Origin: an uncultured Clostridia bacterium
GTDB lineage: Bacteria > Bacillota > Clostridia > Christensenellales > Borkfalkiaceae
Direction: 5' to 3'
Assembly: GCA_947626305.1 (NCBI GenBank)
Contig: CANQRP010000003.1
Span: 1 to 50,208 of the forward strand
DNA length: 50,208 bases
The position numbers and the translations under genes were made by a program. This document shows positions 1 to 7,607 of this stretch, one piece after another. The notes beneath the pieces are model-generated. The model did not search any database. It was not told where the DNA came from and saw only the letters and a program-made list of their open reading frames with translations. How positions within the stretch are numbered: position 1 is the stretch's first letter; each line of letters opens with the position of its first letter.

Positions 1-18
1 ACGTATAAGGAGACAGCA

Positions 19-468
19 ATGAGAGTAGATACTTTATCTCCCGCAGAGGGAGCAAGAACTTCCGCAAAGCGGCTCGGTCGGGGCATCGGTTCGGGACTGG
101 GCAAAACGAGCGGCAAGGGTCATAAGGGTCAATGGGCGCGTTCGGGCGGCGGAGTTCGTCCCGGCTTCGAAGGCGGTCAGATGCCCCTCGCAAGAAGGCT
201 TCCCAAGCGCGGTTTCCACAACAAGTGGGGCAAGAGCTACGTCATCGTCAATCTTTCCACGCTCAGCGAACTTCCCGCGGGGACGGTGGTGGACCTCGGA
301 TATGTAATGGAAAACAATCTTGCAAAGTCCGTGAAGAACAATGCGGGCTTAAAGGTGCTTGCGGGCGGCGAACTGAACGTTGCGCTCACCGTGCGTGCCG
401 TTAAGTTCTCCGAGGCAGCGAAAGCCGCCATTGAAAAGGCGGGCGGCACGGCGGAAGTGATCCAATAA
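19..468 (+). CDS. rplO: 50S ribosomal protein L15
   Basis: Large-subunit protein L15, 149 residues, a normal length for the family. The N-terminal half is the typical Gly/Lys/Arg-rich extension (GIGSGLGKTSGKGHKGQ at about residues 22-38) that threads into 23S rRNA, and the C-terminal half is the globular domain ending in a helix and a short strand (GGTAEVI). The ATG is preceded by AAGGAG at a good distance, within the first 18 bases of the window. It is followed by secY, the usual spc-operon order, so it is presumably co-transcribed with ribosomal genes that lie before the window. Confidence 0.98.
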   Translation: MRVDTLSPAEGARTSAKRLGRGIGSGLGKTSGKGHKGQWARSGGGVRPGFEGGQMPLARRLPKRGFHNKWGKSYVIVNLSTLSELPAGTVVDLGYVMENNLAKSVKNNAGLKVLAGGELNVALTVRAVKFSEAAKAAIEKAGGTAEVIQ

Positions 469-513
469 ACGCTGCCGCGCGATCCCGTAATTCGGCAAAA
501 CAGGAGTAAAACC

Positions 514-1839
514 ATGTTTGAAACAATCAAAAATGCCTTTCTGAACAAAGACATCAGAAGGAAGATCATCATTACCCTGTTGCTCCTTCTTGTGTTCCGC
601 TTGGGATGCTACATTCCCGTTCCGGGGCTTGCGAGAAACTTCATCGAAAGTCAGATCTCCCAACTCGGCAGCAACAGCTTCCTTTCGCTCATGAGCAGCG
701 TCACGGGTGGCGCGCTCGCAAACGGAACGTTGTTTGCGCTCGGGATCGGACCGTACATCAACGCATCCATTATCGTAGAGCTTCTCACGGTCGGCATTCC
801 CGCCCTCGAGCGGCTCTCGAAACAGGGCGAAGAGGGCAGAAAGAAGATCACCACCATCACCCGTATCATCACCATCGTGCTTGCGGTCGTGCAATCCATC
901 GGCATCATTGTCAACTTTGCGGGCGGCTTCGGCGCAATGAGCGAGAGCGACGCGGTGAACTGGGCGCTCTTCTTCAACCAACAGTGGCTTGCCATCATCT
1001 ATATCACCGTGATCTATACGAGTGGCGCCATGCTCGTGATGTGGCTCGGTGAACGTATCACCGACTACGGCGTGGGCAACGGCATCTCCCTCATCATCTT
1101 CATCGGTATCATCTCCACGGCAGGTCTTTCCATTGTCGGAAAATTCCAAGAGATCACGGCGAATAACCTCGCGCCTCTCTTCGAGGTGCTCGGCTTCCTC
1201 GCCCTTGCCGTTGTCATCTTCTTCTGCATCGTCTATGTCGACCTTGCGGAACGCAAGATCCACGTGCAATACGCAAAGCAGGTGCGCGGCACCAAGATGT
1301 ACGGCGGACAGAGCTCCGTGATCCCCATGAAGATCACGGGAAGCGGCGTCATGCCTCTCATCTTCGCGTTTGCGATCATCTCCTTCCCGAGCATGATCAT
1401 GAGCCTCGTTCCTGCGTGGAGCGACGAACTCGCATGGTGGAACACCAACTTCGCGAGCGGCACTCCGTGGTATGTCGTCGTGCTTGTCGTTCTCATCTTC
1501 ATCTTCGCATTCTTCTATGCGCAGATCCAGTTCAATCCCGAGGACGTCTCGAAGAACATCCAGCAGAACGGCGGCTTCATTCAGGGCATCCGCCCCGGCA
1601 AGCCTACGGCACAGTATTTGAAGAAGATCAACAACCGTATTACGCTCTTCGGCGCGATCTTCCTCTCCCTCGTTGCATTCATCCCCTCCTTCATCTTCAG
1701 CTTTGTGACGAAGGACAGCACGCTTCTCAATGCCTTCTCCACGACGGGACTTCTGATCGTCGTCTCCGTGGCGCTCGAATTCGATAAGCAGCTCCAGTCG
1801 CAGATCATGATGAAGAACTACAAGGGCTTCTTGAAGTAA
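514..1839 (+). CDS. secY: Protein translocase subunit SecY
   Basis: Channel-forming subunit of the SecYEG translocon in the cytoplasmic membrane, 441 residues. About ten hydrophobic segments are visible, starting with the helix after residue 15 and the plug region near GGALANG. The family motif YGVGNGIS lies in the middle of the protein and the conserved cytoplasmic C5 loop reads RPGKPTAQYL. AGGAGTAAAACC precedes the ATG. It stands in the usual place between rplO and adk in the spc operon. Nothing unusual is seen. Confidence 0.98.
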   Translation: MFETIKNAFLNKDIRRKIIITLLLLLVFRLGCYIPVPGLARNFIESQISQLGSNSFLSLMSSVTGGALANGTLFALGIGPYINASIIVELLTVGIPALERLSKQGEEGRKKITTITRIITIVLAVVQSIGIIVNFAGGFGAMSESDAVNWALFFNQQWLAIIYITVIYTSGAMLVMWLGERITDYGVGNGISLIIFIGIISTAGLSIVGKFQEITANNLAPLFEVLGFLALAVVIFFCIVYVDLAERKIHVQYAKQVRGTKMYGGQSSVIPMKITGSGVMPLIFAFAIISFPSMIMSLVPAWSDELAWWNTNFASGTPWYVVVLVVLIFIFAFFYAQIQFNPEDVSKNIQQNGGFIQGIRPGKPTAQYLKKINNRITLFGAIFLSLVAFIPSFIFSFVTKDSTLLNAFSTTGLLIVVSVALEFDKQLQSQIMMKNYKGFLK

Positions 1840-1909
1840 GCGATCCGTCTTGCCGGGGGTCGGTCCGCTGTCTCCGGCAAGAGAAAAAAACCGATAAGGG
1901 GGCAAAATC

Positions 1910-2545
1910 ATGAATTTAATTCTCCTCGGTGCGCCCGGCGCCGGCAAAGGGACGCAGGCGACCAAGATCTCCGACAGATACGGTCTGGTGCACATCTCCA
2001 CGGGGGACATCTTCCGCGAGAACATCAAAAAAGGGACCGAGATCGGGTTGCTCGCCAAGTCGTACACCGAAAAGGGCGAACTCGTACCCGACGAAGTGAC
2101 GGTCGCCATCGTCAAAGACAGACTGACGTGGGAGGACTGCAAGAAGGGATACCTTCTCGACGGATTTCCGCGCAATCTCTTTCAGGCGGAGGAGCTCGAT
2201 AAGTTTACCCGGATCGACGGCGTTGTGAACATCAACATCGACCATGCTCTCCTCATGGACCGCCTCTGCGGGAGAAGAGTGTGCCGGGAGTGCGGCGAAA
2301 GCTATCATGTCTCCACCCTCAACGGCGCCACCAAGTGCGCGCGTTGCGGCGGGGAACTCTACCGGAGAAAGGACGATAATCCCGAGACGGTAGGGGCGAG
2401 ACTCGAAGTGTATAACGCCCAAACGGCTCCCCTCATCGACTACTACGAAAAACAGGGCAAACTCCTCAACTTCACCGGCACCGAGGCGCCCGCCGAAGTG
2501 CTCTTCGAGGAAGTCAAGGCAACGCTCGATAAACTCATCGGCTGA
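1910..2545 (+). CDS. adk: Adenylate kinase, zinc-type
   Basis: Catalyses ATP + AMP = 2 ADP in the cytoplasm. The protein has 211 residues with the P-loop GAPGAGKGTQ at 7-16, the AMP-binding segment STGDIFR near 30-36 and DGFPRN near 84-89. The LID domain carries four cysteines (C125, C128, C143, C146), so it is the zinc-containing form common in Gram-positive bacteria. AAGGGGGC precedes the ATG. The stop codon is separated by one base from map, so the two are translationally close, as in many Firmicutes. Confidence 0.98.
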   Translation: MNLILLGAPGAGKGTQATKISDRYGLVHISTGDIFRENIKKGTEIGLLAKSYTEKGELVPDEVTVAIVKDRLTWEDCKKGYLLDGFPRNLFQAEELDKFTRIDGVVNINIDHALLMDRLCGRRVCRECGESYHVSTLNGATKCARCGGELYRRKDDNPETVGARLEVYNAQTAPLIDYYEKQGKLLNFTGTEAPAEVLFEEVKATLDKLIG

Positions 2546-2546
2546 T

Positions 2547-3290
2547 ATGATCTTTCCGAAAAGCGAAGAAGAGATCGGGCTCATGCGAGAGCCTTGCCGC
2601 ATCGTGCGGGACTGTCTCGCCTTTGTGGGCGAGCGCATCCGCGCCGGCATGACAACGAAGGAAGTGGACGATCTCGTCTATCATTTCATCAAGGGGAGCG
2701 GCGCGGAACCCAGCTGTCTCGGCTACTACGGCTATCCCGCGTCCGCCTGCGTGTCCGTCAACGAAGTGGTGGTGCATGGCATTCCGGATGAAAGAGTGCT
2801 CGTCGAGGGGGATATCGTCAGCGTCGATCTGTGTGCCTACAAAAACGGATTTCACGGCGACGGCGCGAGGACGTTTTGCATCGGCAAGGTCTCTCCCGAA
2901 AAGGAAAAACTCGTGCGCGTCACGAAGGAGTGCTTTTTCGAGGGAATACAGGGTCTGAAAGCGGGCACCCCGCTCTTCGACATCGGCTACCGCGTTCAAA
3001 AGTATGCGGAAGCGAACGGCTTTTCCGTCATCCGCGCCTACACGGGGCACGGGATCGGGCGGGAGATGCACGAGGACCCTTCGGTCCCCAACTTCGGGAG
3101 AAAGGGCACCGGTGTGCGGCTCGAAGCGGGAACGGTCCTCTGCGTGGAACCGATGATCGCCGCGGGCGGCTGGCGCGTGAAAGTACTCGACGACGGCTGG
3201 ACGGCGGTCACGCTCGATAAAAAGCCCGCCGCGCACTACGAAAACACCCTCGTCGTCCGCGAGGACGGCGTGGAAATTCTGACGCTTTAA
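2547..3290 (+). CDS. map: Methionine aminopeptidase type I
   Basis: Removes the N-terminal methionine from nascent proteins; a dimetal enzyme of the pita-bread fold. The protein has 247 residues without the extra N-terminal zinc domain, so it is the short type Ia form. Metal and substrate residues can be placed: H77 in VVVHGIP, D94 in SVDL, D105 in HGDGA, the His of YTGHGIG, the Glu of CVEPM and the Glu near the end in YENTLVV. It begins one base after the adk stop and is followed by infA, the standard order. No separate promoter is evident. Confidence 0.98.
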   Translation: MIFPKSEEEIGLMREPCRIVRDCLAFVGERIRAGMTTKEVDDLVYHFIKGSGAEPSCLGYYGYPASACVSVNEVVVHGIPDERVLVEGDIVSVDLCAYKNGFHGDGARTFCIGKVSPEKEKLVRVTKECFFEGIQGLKAGTPLFDIGYRVQKYAEANGFSVIRAYTGHGIGREMHEDPSVPNFGRKGTGVRLEAGTVLCVEPMIAAGGWRVKVLDDGWTAVTLDKKPAAHYENTLVVREDGVEILTL

Positions 3291-3300
3291 GGAGAGATTT

Positions 3301-3522
3301 ATGTCCAAAGACGACGTGATAGAGGCAGAGGGCAGAGTGATCGAGGCGCTCCCGAACGCAACGTTCAAGGTGCAGCTCTCCAACGGTCATATCATTACCG
3401 CCTACATCTCGGGCAAGCTGAGAATGAACTATATCCGCATTATCGAAGGGGACGGGGTAAAGCTCGAAATGAGCCCTTACGACCTCACGAAGGGGCGGAT
3501 CACGTGGAGAAGCAAGAACTGA
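3301..3522 (+). CDS. infA: Translation initiation factor IF-1
   Basis: Small OB-fold initiation factor that occupies the ribosomal A site, 73 residues, normal length. Recognisable segments are [20 protein letters not shown] and the C-terminal [21 protein letters not shown] precedes the ATG. In most relatives rpmJ follows within a few tens of bases; here the stop codon is followed immediately by a structured repeat about 335 bases long that pushes rpmJ away. Confidence 0.98.
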   Translation: MSKDDVIEAEGRVIEALPNATFKVQLSNGHIITAYISGKLRMNYIRIIEGDGVKLEMSPYDLTKGRITWRSKN

Positions 3523-3858
3523 TTTCGCACAATTCTTTTCCTTGTGCTATGCGCAAATCGCTTTAATTGTCATTTCGAGCGAAGCACGAAGCGCGGAGTC
3601 GAGAAATCTCACTTCGAAAATAATTGTGCGAGGAAACTTGCTTTTGCGGGAAACAAAGTCGTCCTCTTGTTCGCTTGCTCGGACAAGAAGCCGAAAGGGT
3701 TCGGCAAATTGGGTGGAGCGGCGCATTTCTGCTCAACAGCCCAGTGGGCTGTGAGCGCGCCGCGACAGGAGCGTTGGCAAACGCAACGGGCTTTGCGGCG
3801 GTACCTGCCGCCCAAAGCGCTTATGGAAAATGACGATTTTCCAACGCGCAGTGATTTA
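3523..3858 (+). repeat. Dispersed structured repeat, copy A
   Basis: This stretch has no credible gene. It begins directly after the infA stop. A first stem is formed by CGCACAATT (3526-3534) and AATTGTGCG (3622-3630), followed by GAGGAAAC-like bases. Its loop carries a nested palindromic repeat (3569-3612). A second hairpin is GCCGAA-AGGG-TTCGGC (3690-3705), flanked by CAAGAA and AAATTG. The right end is the palindrome GGAAAATGACGATTTTCC (3825-3842) flanked by GCGC. The same order of parts recurs at 29478, at 44424 and, reversed, at 31861-32004. It is probably a non-autonomous mobile or REP-like element; no transposase is near. Confidence 0.8.
3569..3612 (+). repeat. Nested GTCATTTCGAG palindromic repeat
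   Basis: Arms GTCATTTCGAGC and GTCGAGAAATCTCAC can pair through ATTTC/GAAAT. The element at 31800-31848 has the same layout but with ACCCT/AGGGT arms, so the pairing is kept while the bases change. Repeats of this general look are widespread in bacterial intergenic DNA (recalled, not searched). It sits in the loop of the larger copy A hairpin. Confidence 0.65.
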
Positions 3859-3884
3859 TAAATACAGAACAGAGGTATTGAAAA

Positions 3885-4001
3885 ATGAAAGTACGTCCTT
3901 CCGTAAAACCCATGTGCGACAAGTGCAAGGTCATCAAGAGAAACGGAAAAGTGATGGTCATTTGTTCCAAGAACAAGTCGCACAAGCAAAGACAGGGCTG
4001 A
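3885..4001 (+). CDS. rpmJ: 50S ribosomal protein L36
   Basis: Zinc-ribbon protein L36 of 38 residues (starts [15 protein letters not shown] and ends HKQRQG), too short for usual gene-length cut-offs. Metal ligands are C11, C14, C27 and H33; the last spacing is one residue longer than in the common 37-residue form, because of an extra residue in SKNKSHK. AGAGG stands upstream of the ATG. It belongs between infA and rpsM. Its 5' side is the end of a repeat element and its 3' side is a strong new promoter, so it is unusually isolated inside the operon. Confidence 0.96.
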   Translation: MKVRPSVKPMCDKCKVIKRNGKVMVICSKNKSHKQRQG

Positions 4002-4008
4002 AAAACAG

Positions 4009-4037
4009 TTGACAACTTGTTTTCGGCTGTGTTATAA
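4009..4037 (+). promoter_or_regulatory. Internal promoter before rpsM
   Basis: TTGACA (4009-4014), 17 bp, TATAAT (4032-4037): a perfect consensus sigma-A promoter. It begins 8 bases after the rpmJ stop and would start transcription near 4044, giving a leader of about 195 bases before rpsM. It probably restores expression of the alpha-operon genes independently of the spc promoter, downstream of the inserted repeat. Confidence 0.9.
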
Positions 4038-4043
4038 TCTATT

Positions 4044-4240
4044 TTGCGGTTCTATGCGAGGAACCGCTCAAATCATGCAAAAGGGCTGAATTTCCGCACA
4101 AAAGCGTGCGGAAAATCGGCTTGCTTTGCGCTTAAAAAGAAAACAAAGGGGTCTTTGCCGAGAAATATTTTCCACTATTTCCGCAGAGGATCCGTAGAAA
4201 TAAATCAAAATATATCCTAAAATTTTTTCGGAGGTTTTCC
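4044..4240 (+). promoter_or_regulatory. Structured 5' leader of rpsM operon
   Basis: No gene is seen in these roughly 195 bases. Hairpin 1 is GCGGTTC/GAACCGC (4045-4051 with 4060-4066). Hairpin 2 pairs TTTCCGCAC (4091-4099) with GTGCGGAAA (4106-4114), extended by GCTG/CGGC to 4085-4120. A second TTTCCGCA at 4178-4185 could pair with the same TGCGGAAA (4107-4114), so two folds compete. The region ends in TCGGAGG before the rpsM ATG. It may be an autoregulatory ribosomal-protein leader; the known S4 leader of Bacillus sits elsewhere (before rpsD), and I do not recognise this one. Confidence 0.55.
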
Positions 4241-4609
4241 ATGGCACGTATTGCCGGTGTCGATCTGCCCAGAGAAAAACGGGTAGAGATCGGTCTCACC
4301 TACATTTACGGAATCGGTCTTACAACATCCAAAAAGATCCTTGCGGAGACGGGCATCGATCCCGATACCCGCGTAAAGGATCTCGACGAGACCGCTGTTT
4401 CCAAATTGAGAGAATATATCGACCACCACTATGTTGTGGAGGGCGAACTCAGAGGACAGAAGAGCCTCAACATCAAGCGGCTGATGGAGATCGGCTGCTA
4501 TCGCGGCGTTCGCCACAGAAAGGGGCTTCCCGTGCGCGGTCAGAGCACCAAGCGCAACGCAAGAACGAGGAAGGGTCCCCGTCGCACGGTCGCGAACAAG
4601 AAGAAGTAA
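4241..4609 (+). CDS. rpsM: 30S ribosomal protein S13
   Basis: Small-subunit head protein S13, 122 residues, with the starting motif [10 protein letters not shown], the helix-two-turn-helix middle and the basic tail ([20 protein letters not shown]) that reaches towards the P-site tRNA. CGGAGG precedes the ATG at 8 bases. It is the first gene after the internal promoter and structured leader at 4009-4240, so it is the gene whose translation that leader could control. It is followed after 14 bases by rpsK. Confidence 0.98.
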   Translation: MARIAGVDLPREKRVEIGLTYIYGIGLTTSKKILAETGIDPDTRVKDLDETAVSKLREYIDHHYVVEGELRGQKSLNIKRLMEIGCYRGVRHRKGLPVRGQSTKRNARTRKGPRRTVANKKK

Positions 4610-4623
4610 GGAGCGTGTAAAAA

Positions 4624-5022
4624 ATGGCAGATAAGAGAAGAACGGTCTCTCGCGGCAAGAAGAGAGAAATCAAAAAAATCGATAAAGGACAAGTTCACAT
4701 CCAGTCCACGTTCAACAACACGCTCGTCACCATTACCGATATGAGCGGCAACGCCATCAGTTGGTCGAGCGCGGGCTCCCTTGGGTTCAAGGGGTCGAGA
4801 AAGGGCACGCCCTTTGCGGCGCAGATGGCTACCGAAACGGCGGCAAAAGCGGCAAAAGAACACGGGCTACGCTTTGTGGAAGTGTATGTAAAGGGTCCCG
4901 GTGCGGGCAGAGAGTCTGCGATCCGTGCGCTCGCGAACTGCGAGCTTCAGGTCACTTTGATTTCGGACGTGTCTCCCATTCCCCACAACGGATGCAGACC
5001 GCCCAAGCGCAGAAGAGTTTAA
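4624..5022 (+). CDS. rpsK: 30S ribosomal protein S11
   Basis: Platform protein S11, 132 residues. Visible family segments are [36 protein letters not shown] and the highly conserved C-terminus [14 protein letters not shown], which contacts 16S rRNA near the Shine-Dalgarno exchange region. It has its own ribosome-binding site (AAGGAGCG) and lies between rpsM and rpsD as in other Firmicutes alpha operons. Confidence 0.98.
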   Translation: MADKRRTVSRGKKREIKKIDKGQVHIQSTFNNTLVTITDMSGNAISWSSAGSLGFKGSRKGTPFAAQMATETAAKAAKEHGLRFVEVYVKGPGAGRESAIRALANCELQVTLISDVSPIPHNGCRPPKRRRV

Positions 5023-5034
5023 GGAGGCAAGAAG

Positions 5035-5661
5035 ATGGCAGTATACAGAGACGCAAAATGTAAACTTTGCAGAAGAGAAGGCGGCAAGCTCTTTTTGAAG
5101 GGCGAAAAGTGCTACCTCGACAAGTGCCCCTTCAACAAGCGCCCCACCCCTCCCGGGAAGGCGCCCTCCGCAGTCCGTAAAAAGGTATCCGAGTACGGTT
5201 TGCAGCTCCGCGAAAAGCAGAAGACCAAGCGCATTTACGGCGTTCAGGAAGGTCAGTTCCGCCACTACTACGAACTTGCCGACCGCATGAAAGGCATCAC
5301 GGGCGAGAACATGCTCTCCCTGCTCGAACGGCGGCTCGACAACGTGATCTACCGTATGGGCGTAGGCGCTTCCCGCACGCAGGCACGCCAGCTCGTCAAT
5401 CATTCCCACTTTATGGTAAACGGCAGAACGGTCAACGTTCCCTCGTACAGCGTAAAGGTCGGCGATGTCATCGCGGTCAAGGAAAACCGCAAAAACAACA
5501 AATTCTTTGAACAGATCAAAACGATGAAGGTTGCGAATATGCCCAAGTGGCTGGAATTCGACCCCGAGAAGTTGGAGGGCAAAGTTTTGGCGCTTCCTAC
5601 CCGCGAGGACGTCGACAGCCAGATCGCAGAGCATATGATCGTCGAATTGTACTCCAAGTAA
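5035..5661 (+). CDS. rpsD: 30S ribosomal protein S4, zinc form
   Basis: S4 initiates 16S rRNA 5'-domain assembly and in many bacteria represses its own operon. The protein has 208 residues. The N-terminus carries four cysteines (C9, C12, C26, C31 in [10 protein letters not shown] and KCYLDKC), so it is the zinc-binding version. The S4 RNA-binding domain follows, with [20 protein letters not shown] at about 99-118. AAGGAGGC precedes the ATG. In this genome rpsD is inside the alpha operon (S13-S11-S4-alpha-L17), unlike Bacillus subtilis where it is elsewhere. Confidence 0.98.
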   Translation: MAVYRDAKCKLCRREGGKLFLKGEKCYLDKCPFNKRPTPPGKAPSAVRKKVSEYGLQLREKQKTKRIYGVQEGQFRHYYELADRMKGITGENMLSLLERRLDNVIYRMGVGASRTQARQLVNHSHFMVNGRTVNVPSYSVKVGDVIAVKENRKNNKFFEQIKTMKVANMPKWLEFDPEKLEGKVLALPTREDVDSQIAEHMIVELYSK

Positions 5662-5687
5662 TTTCATAAATAAAAGGAGGTAGCTTT

Positions 5688-6641
5688 ATGATCGAAATGG
5701 ATATGCCCAAAATCGAAGTGGTGGAGAACGACGAAAAGTCGTATGCGAAGATCGTCGTGGAGCCGCTTGAGAAGGGCTTCGGTCTTACGATAGGCAACTG
5801 TCTCAGAAGAATCTTGTTGTCGGCGCTTCCCGGCGCCGCAGCGCAGGGGATCAGGTTTATGGACGGCAGCGTAAAGCACGAGTTTTGCGCCATCCCGGGG
5901 GTCAAAGAAGACGTCACCGAGATCATCCTCAACCTGAAATTGCTTGCGATCAAGACGAAGATCACCGATAAAGATTATACCAAGACCCTTCGGCTCTGCA
6001 AGGAAGGTCCCGCGGTCATTCATGCGAGCGACATCGCGCAGGATGCCGAGGTGGAGATCGTGAATGCCGATCAGTACATCTGCACGGTAGACGCCGGCGG
6101 AAAGATCGATATGGAGATCACCATCGGCAGAGGCAGAGGGTATCATCCCGCCAAGGACAACAAACAGCCCATCATCGATTATATTCCCATCGACTCCATT
6201 TATACGCCCGTCCAAAAGGTAAACTACAATGTGGAACCGGCGCGCGTGGGGCAGAATATCGACCATGACAGGCTGACGATCGAAGTGTGGACGGACGGCA
6301 CTTTCTCGGGAAAGGAGATCGTCTCGCTCGCCGCGAAGATCATGCAGGATCACATCAATTTGTTCGTCAATTTGTCCGACAGCATCAAGGACATGGACAT
6401 CCTTGTCAAGACAGACGACGACAAGCAGCAACAGATTCTCTCCATGAAGATCGAGGAGATGGACTTCTCCGTCCGCTCCTACAACTGTTTGAAGAGAGCA
6501 AACATTCATACCGTGGAAGACCTCATCTCCAAAACGGAGGACGAGATGCTCAAGGTGCGGAACCTCGGCAAGAAGTCCCTCGACGAAGTGATTCAAAAAC
6601 TCGAACAGTACGGTCTTTCGCTGGAAAAAAAGGAGGATTAA
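5688..6641 (+). CDS. rpoA: RNA polymerase subunit alpha
   Basis: Alpha subunit, 317 residues, normal for Gram-positives. The N-terminal dimerisation domain shows EPLEKGFGLTIGNCLRRILL near 25-45. The C-terminal DNA/activator-binding domain begins near 245 and shows the helix-hairpin-helix segment LKVRNLGKKSLDEVIQKL. AAGGAGG stands 8 bases before the ATG. The gene is between rpsD and rplQ, with only three bases before rplQ. Confidence 0.98.
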   Translation: MIEMDMPKIEVVENDEKSYAKIVVEPLEKGFGLTIGNCLRRILLSALPGAAAQGIRFMDGSVKHEFCAIPGVKEDVTEIILNLKLLAIKTKITDKDYTKTLRLCKEGPAVIHASDIAQDAEVEIVNADQYICTVDAGGKIDMEITIGRGRGYHPAKDNKQPIIDYIPIDSIYTPVQKVNYNVEPARVGQNIDHDRLTIEVWTDGTFSGKEIVSLAAKIMQDHINLFVNLSDSIKDMDILVKTDDDKQQQILSMKIEEMDFSVRSYNCLKRANIHTVEDLISKTEDEMLKVRNLGKKSLDEVIQKLEQYGLSLEKKED

Positions 6642-6644
6642 ATT

Positions 6645-7151
6645 ATGCCGGGTAAATTGGGCAAGACAACCAAACAGAGAATTGCATTGTTGAGAGGTCA
6701 GGCTTCTCAGCTTCTTTGGTACGGAAGGATCGAAACAACGGCAGCTCGCGCGAAGGAACTTCAATCCTATGTCGAAAAACTGATCACAAAGGCGGTAAAC
6801 ACCTACGACGATGTCGTGGAATACGACGTTGTGATCAAGGATAAGAAGGGCAAGGACGTGAAGACGACTTCGGTGAAGGACGGTCCCAAAAAGCTCGCCG
6901 CTCGCCGTGCGATCATTGCGAAGACGTACGATCTGCAAGAGATCAAAGAGTTCAGCGAGAGCAAGAAGGACTATAAGAAGCGTACCGACCAGATCCAGCA
7001 TCCGCTCATCGAGAAGCTGTTCAACGAGATCGCACCCAAGTATGCTCAGCGGAAGGAAGAGCTCGGTCAGGGCGGCGGATACACGAGGATCTATCTCCTC
7101 GGTCAGCGCCGCGGTGACGCAGCCGAAACCGCGATCATCGAATTGGTATAA
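6645..7151 (+). CDS. rplQ: 50S ribosomal protein L17, long form
   Basis: L17 with the classical start (MPGKLGKTTKQRIALLRGQ) and the classical end (GGGYTRIYLLGQRRGDAAETAIIELV). At 168 residues it is some 45-50 longer than the roughly 120-residue Bacillus protein. The extra part is charged and lies in the middle, around residues 58-125 (VVIKDKKGKDVKTTSVKDGP and nearby). AAAAAGGAGG lies inside the end of rpoA. It is the last gene of the operon and is followed by a strong hairpin terminator. Confidence 0.97.
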   Translation: MPGKLGKTTKQRIALLRGQASQLLWYGRIETTAARAKELQSYVEKLITKAVNTYDDVVEYDVVIKDKKGKDVKTTSVKDGPKKLAARRAIIAKTYDLQEIKEFSESKKDYKKRTDQIQHPLIEKLFNEIAPKYAQRKEELGQGGGYTRIYLLGQRRGDAAETAIIELV

Positions 7152-7172
7152 TCGGAGCATAAGAGAAATTCA

Positions 7173-7209
7173 CGCCGCCCGAGGCAAAGCCTCGGGCGGC
7201 GAATTTTGT
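7173..7209 (+). terminator. Terminator after rplQ
   Basis: CGCCGCCCGAGGC, loop AAA, GCCTCGGGCGGCG (7173-7201), followed by AATTTTG. A 13-bp GC-rich stem ends the ribosomal operon. Confidence 0.85.
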
Positions 7210-7239
7210 TGTCGCAAACAATCCCGTTACGAATATTAT

Positions 7240-7290
7240 AATTCCGAAATTCGGAATTGTCAATCCGTTTTTCGGAATTTATTTTATAAT
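7240..7290 (+). promoter_or_regulatory. xre promoter with palindromic operators
   Basis: A perfect 9-1-9 palindrome, AATTCCGAA-A-TTCGGAATT (7240-7258), is followed by a related imperfect site with TCCG/CGGA arms (7262-7279). TATAAT is at 7285-7290, 6 bases before the xre ATG. TTGTCA (7257-7262) is 22 bp from that box, or 17 bp from an alternative TATTTT (7280-7285). The palindromes overlap the promoter, so autoregulation by the Xre protein is likely. Confidence 0.65.
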
Positions 7291-7296
7291 TTCCCC

Positions 7297-7503
7297 ATGA
7301 GTAAATTCGGGGAACGGTTAAAAGAGTTGCGGAGAGAGCGAGGGATCACGCAAAAGCAATTGGCGGAAATTTTAGATGTGAGTAAGACGACGGTATGCCA
7401 ATGGGAGACGATGAAACAGGAACCGAGCATTGAAATGCTGATGAAACTTGCCGATTTTTTTCATACGTCCGTTGATTATATTGTTGGACGAAATGATATT
7501 TAG
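7297..7503 (+). CDS. Xre-family helix-turn-helix regulator
   Basis: A 68-residue protein that is essentially one HTH_3 domain: ERLKELRRERGITQKQLAEI (helices 1-2), VSKTTVCQWETMKQEPS (recognition helix) and LMKLADFFHTSVDYIVGR, the standard Xre/Cro ending. There is no room for a sensor domain. The ATG at 7297 was chosen because the domain starts there. It lies 7 bases after the last base of a TATAAT box and has no Shine-Dalgarno sequence (TTTCCCC upstream), so the mRNA is probably leaderless. It probably represses itself through the palindromes at 7240-7279; other targets are unknown. Confidence 0.9.
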   Translation: MSKFGERLKELRRERGITQKQLAEILDVSKTTVCQWETMKQEPSIEMLMKLADFFHTSVDYIVGRNDI

Positions 7504-7560
7504 CGTAATGGAATTTTCACCCGTTATTTCGATGAGCACAAGTAAGTGACAAATACAATG

Positions 7561-7589
7561 GCGCCCCGCGGCTTCGCCGCGGGGCGCCA
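7561..7589. terminator. Hairpin between convergent xre and 5'-nucleotidase genes
   Basis: GGCGCCCCGCGGC, loop TTC, GCCGCGGGGCGCC (7561-7589). It lies between two convergent genes and could end both transcripts, although neither side has a good T run. Confidence 0.7.
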
Positions 7590-7607
7590 AATGATATTCG
7601 AATTCTT

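Noticed and set aside
3609-3989. Minus-strand frame ending in a protein-like HCALENRHFP segment, with a similar one at 44613-44978
   Set aside because: The shared peptide comes from the shared DNA repeat end (3817-3856 and 44609-44648), not from a conserved gene.
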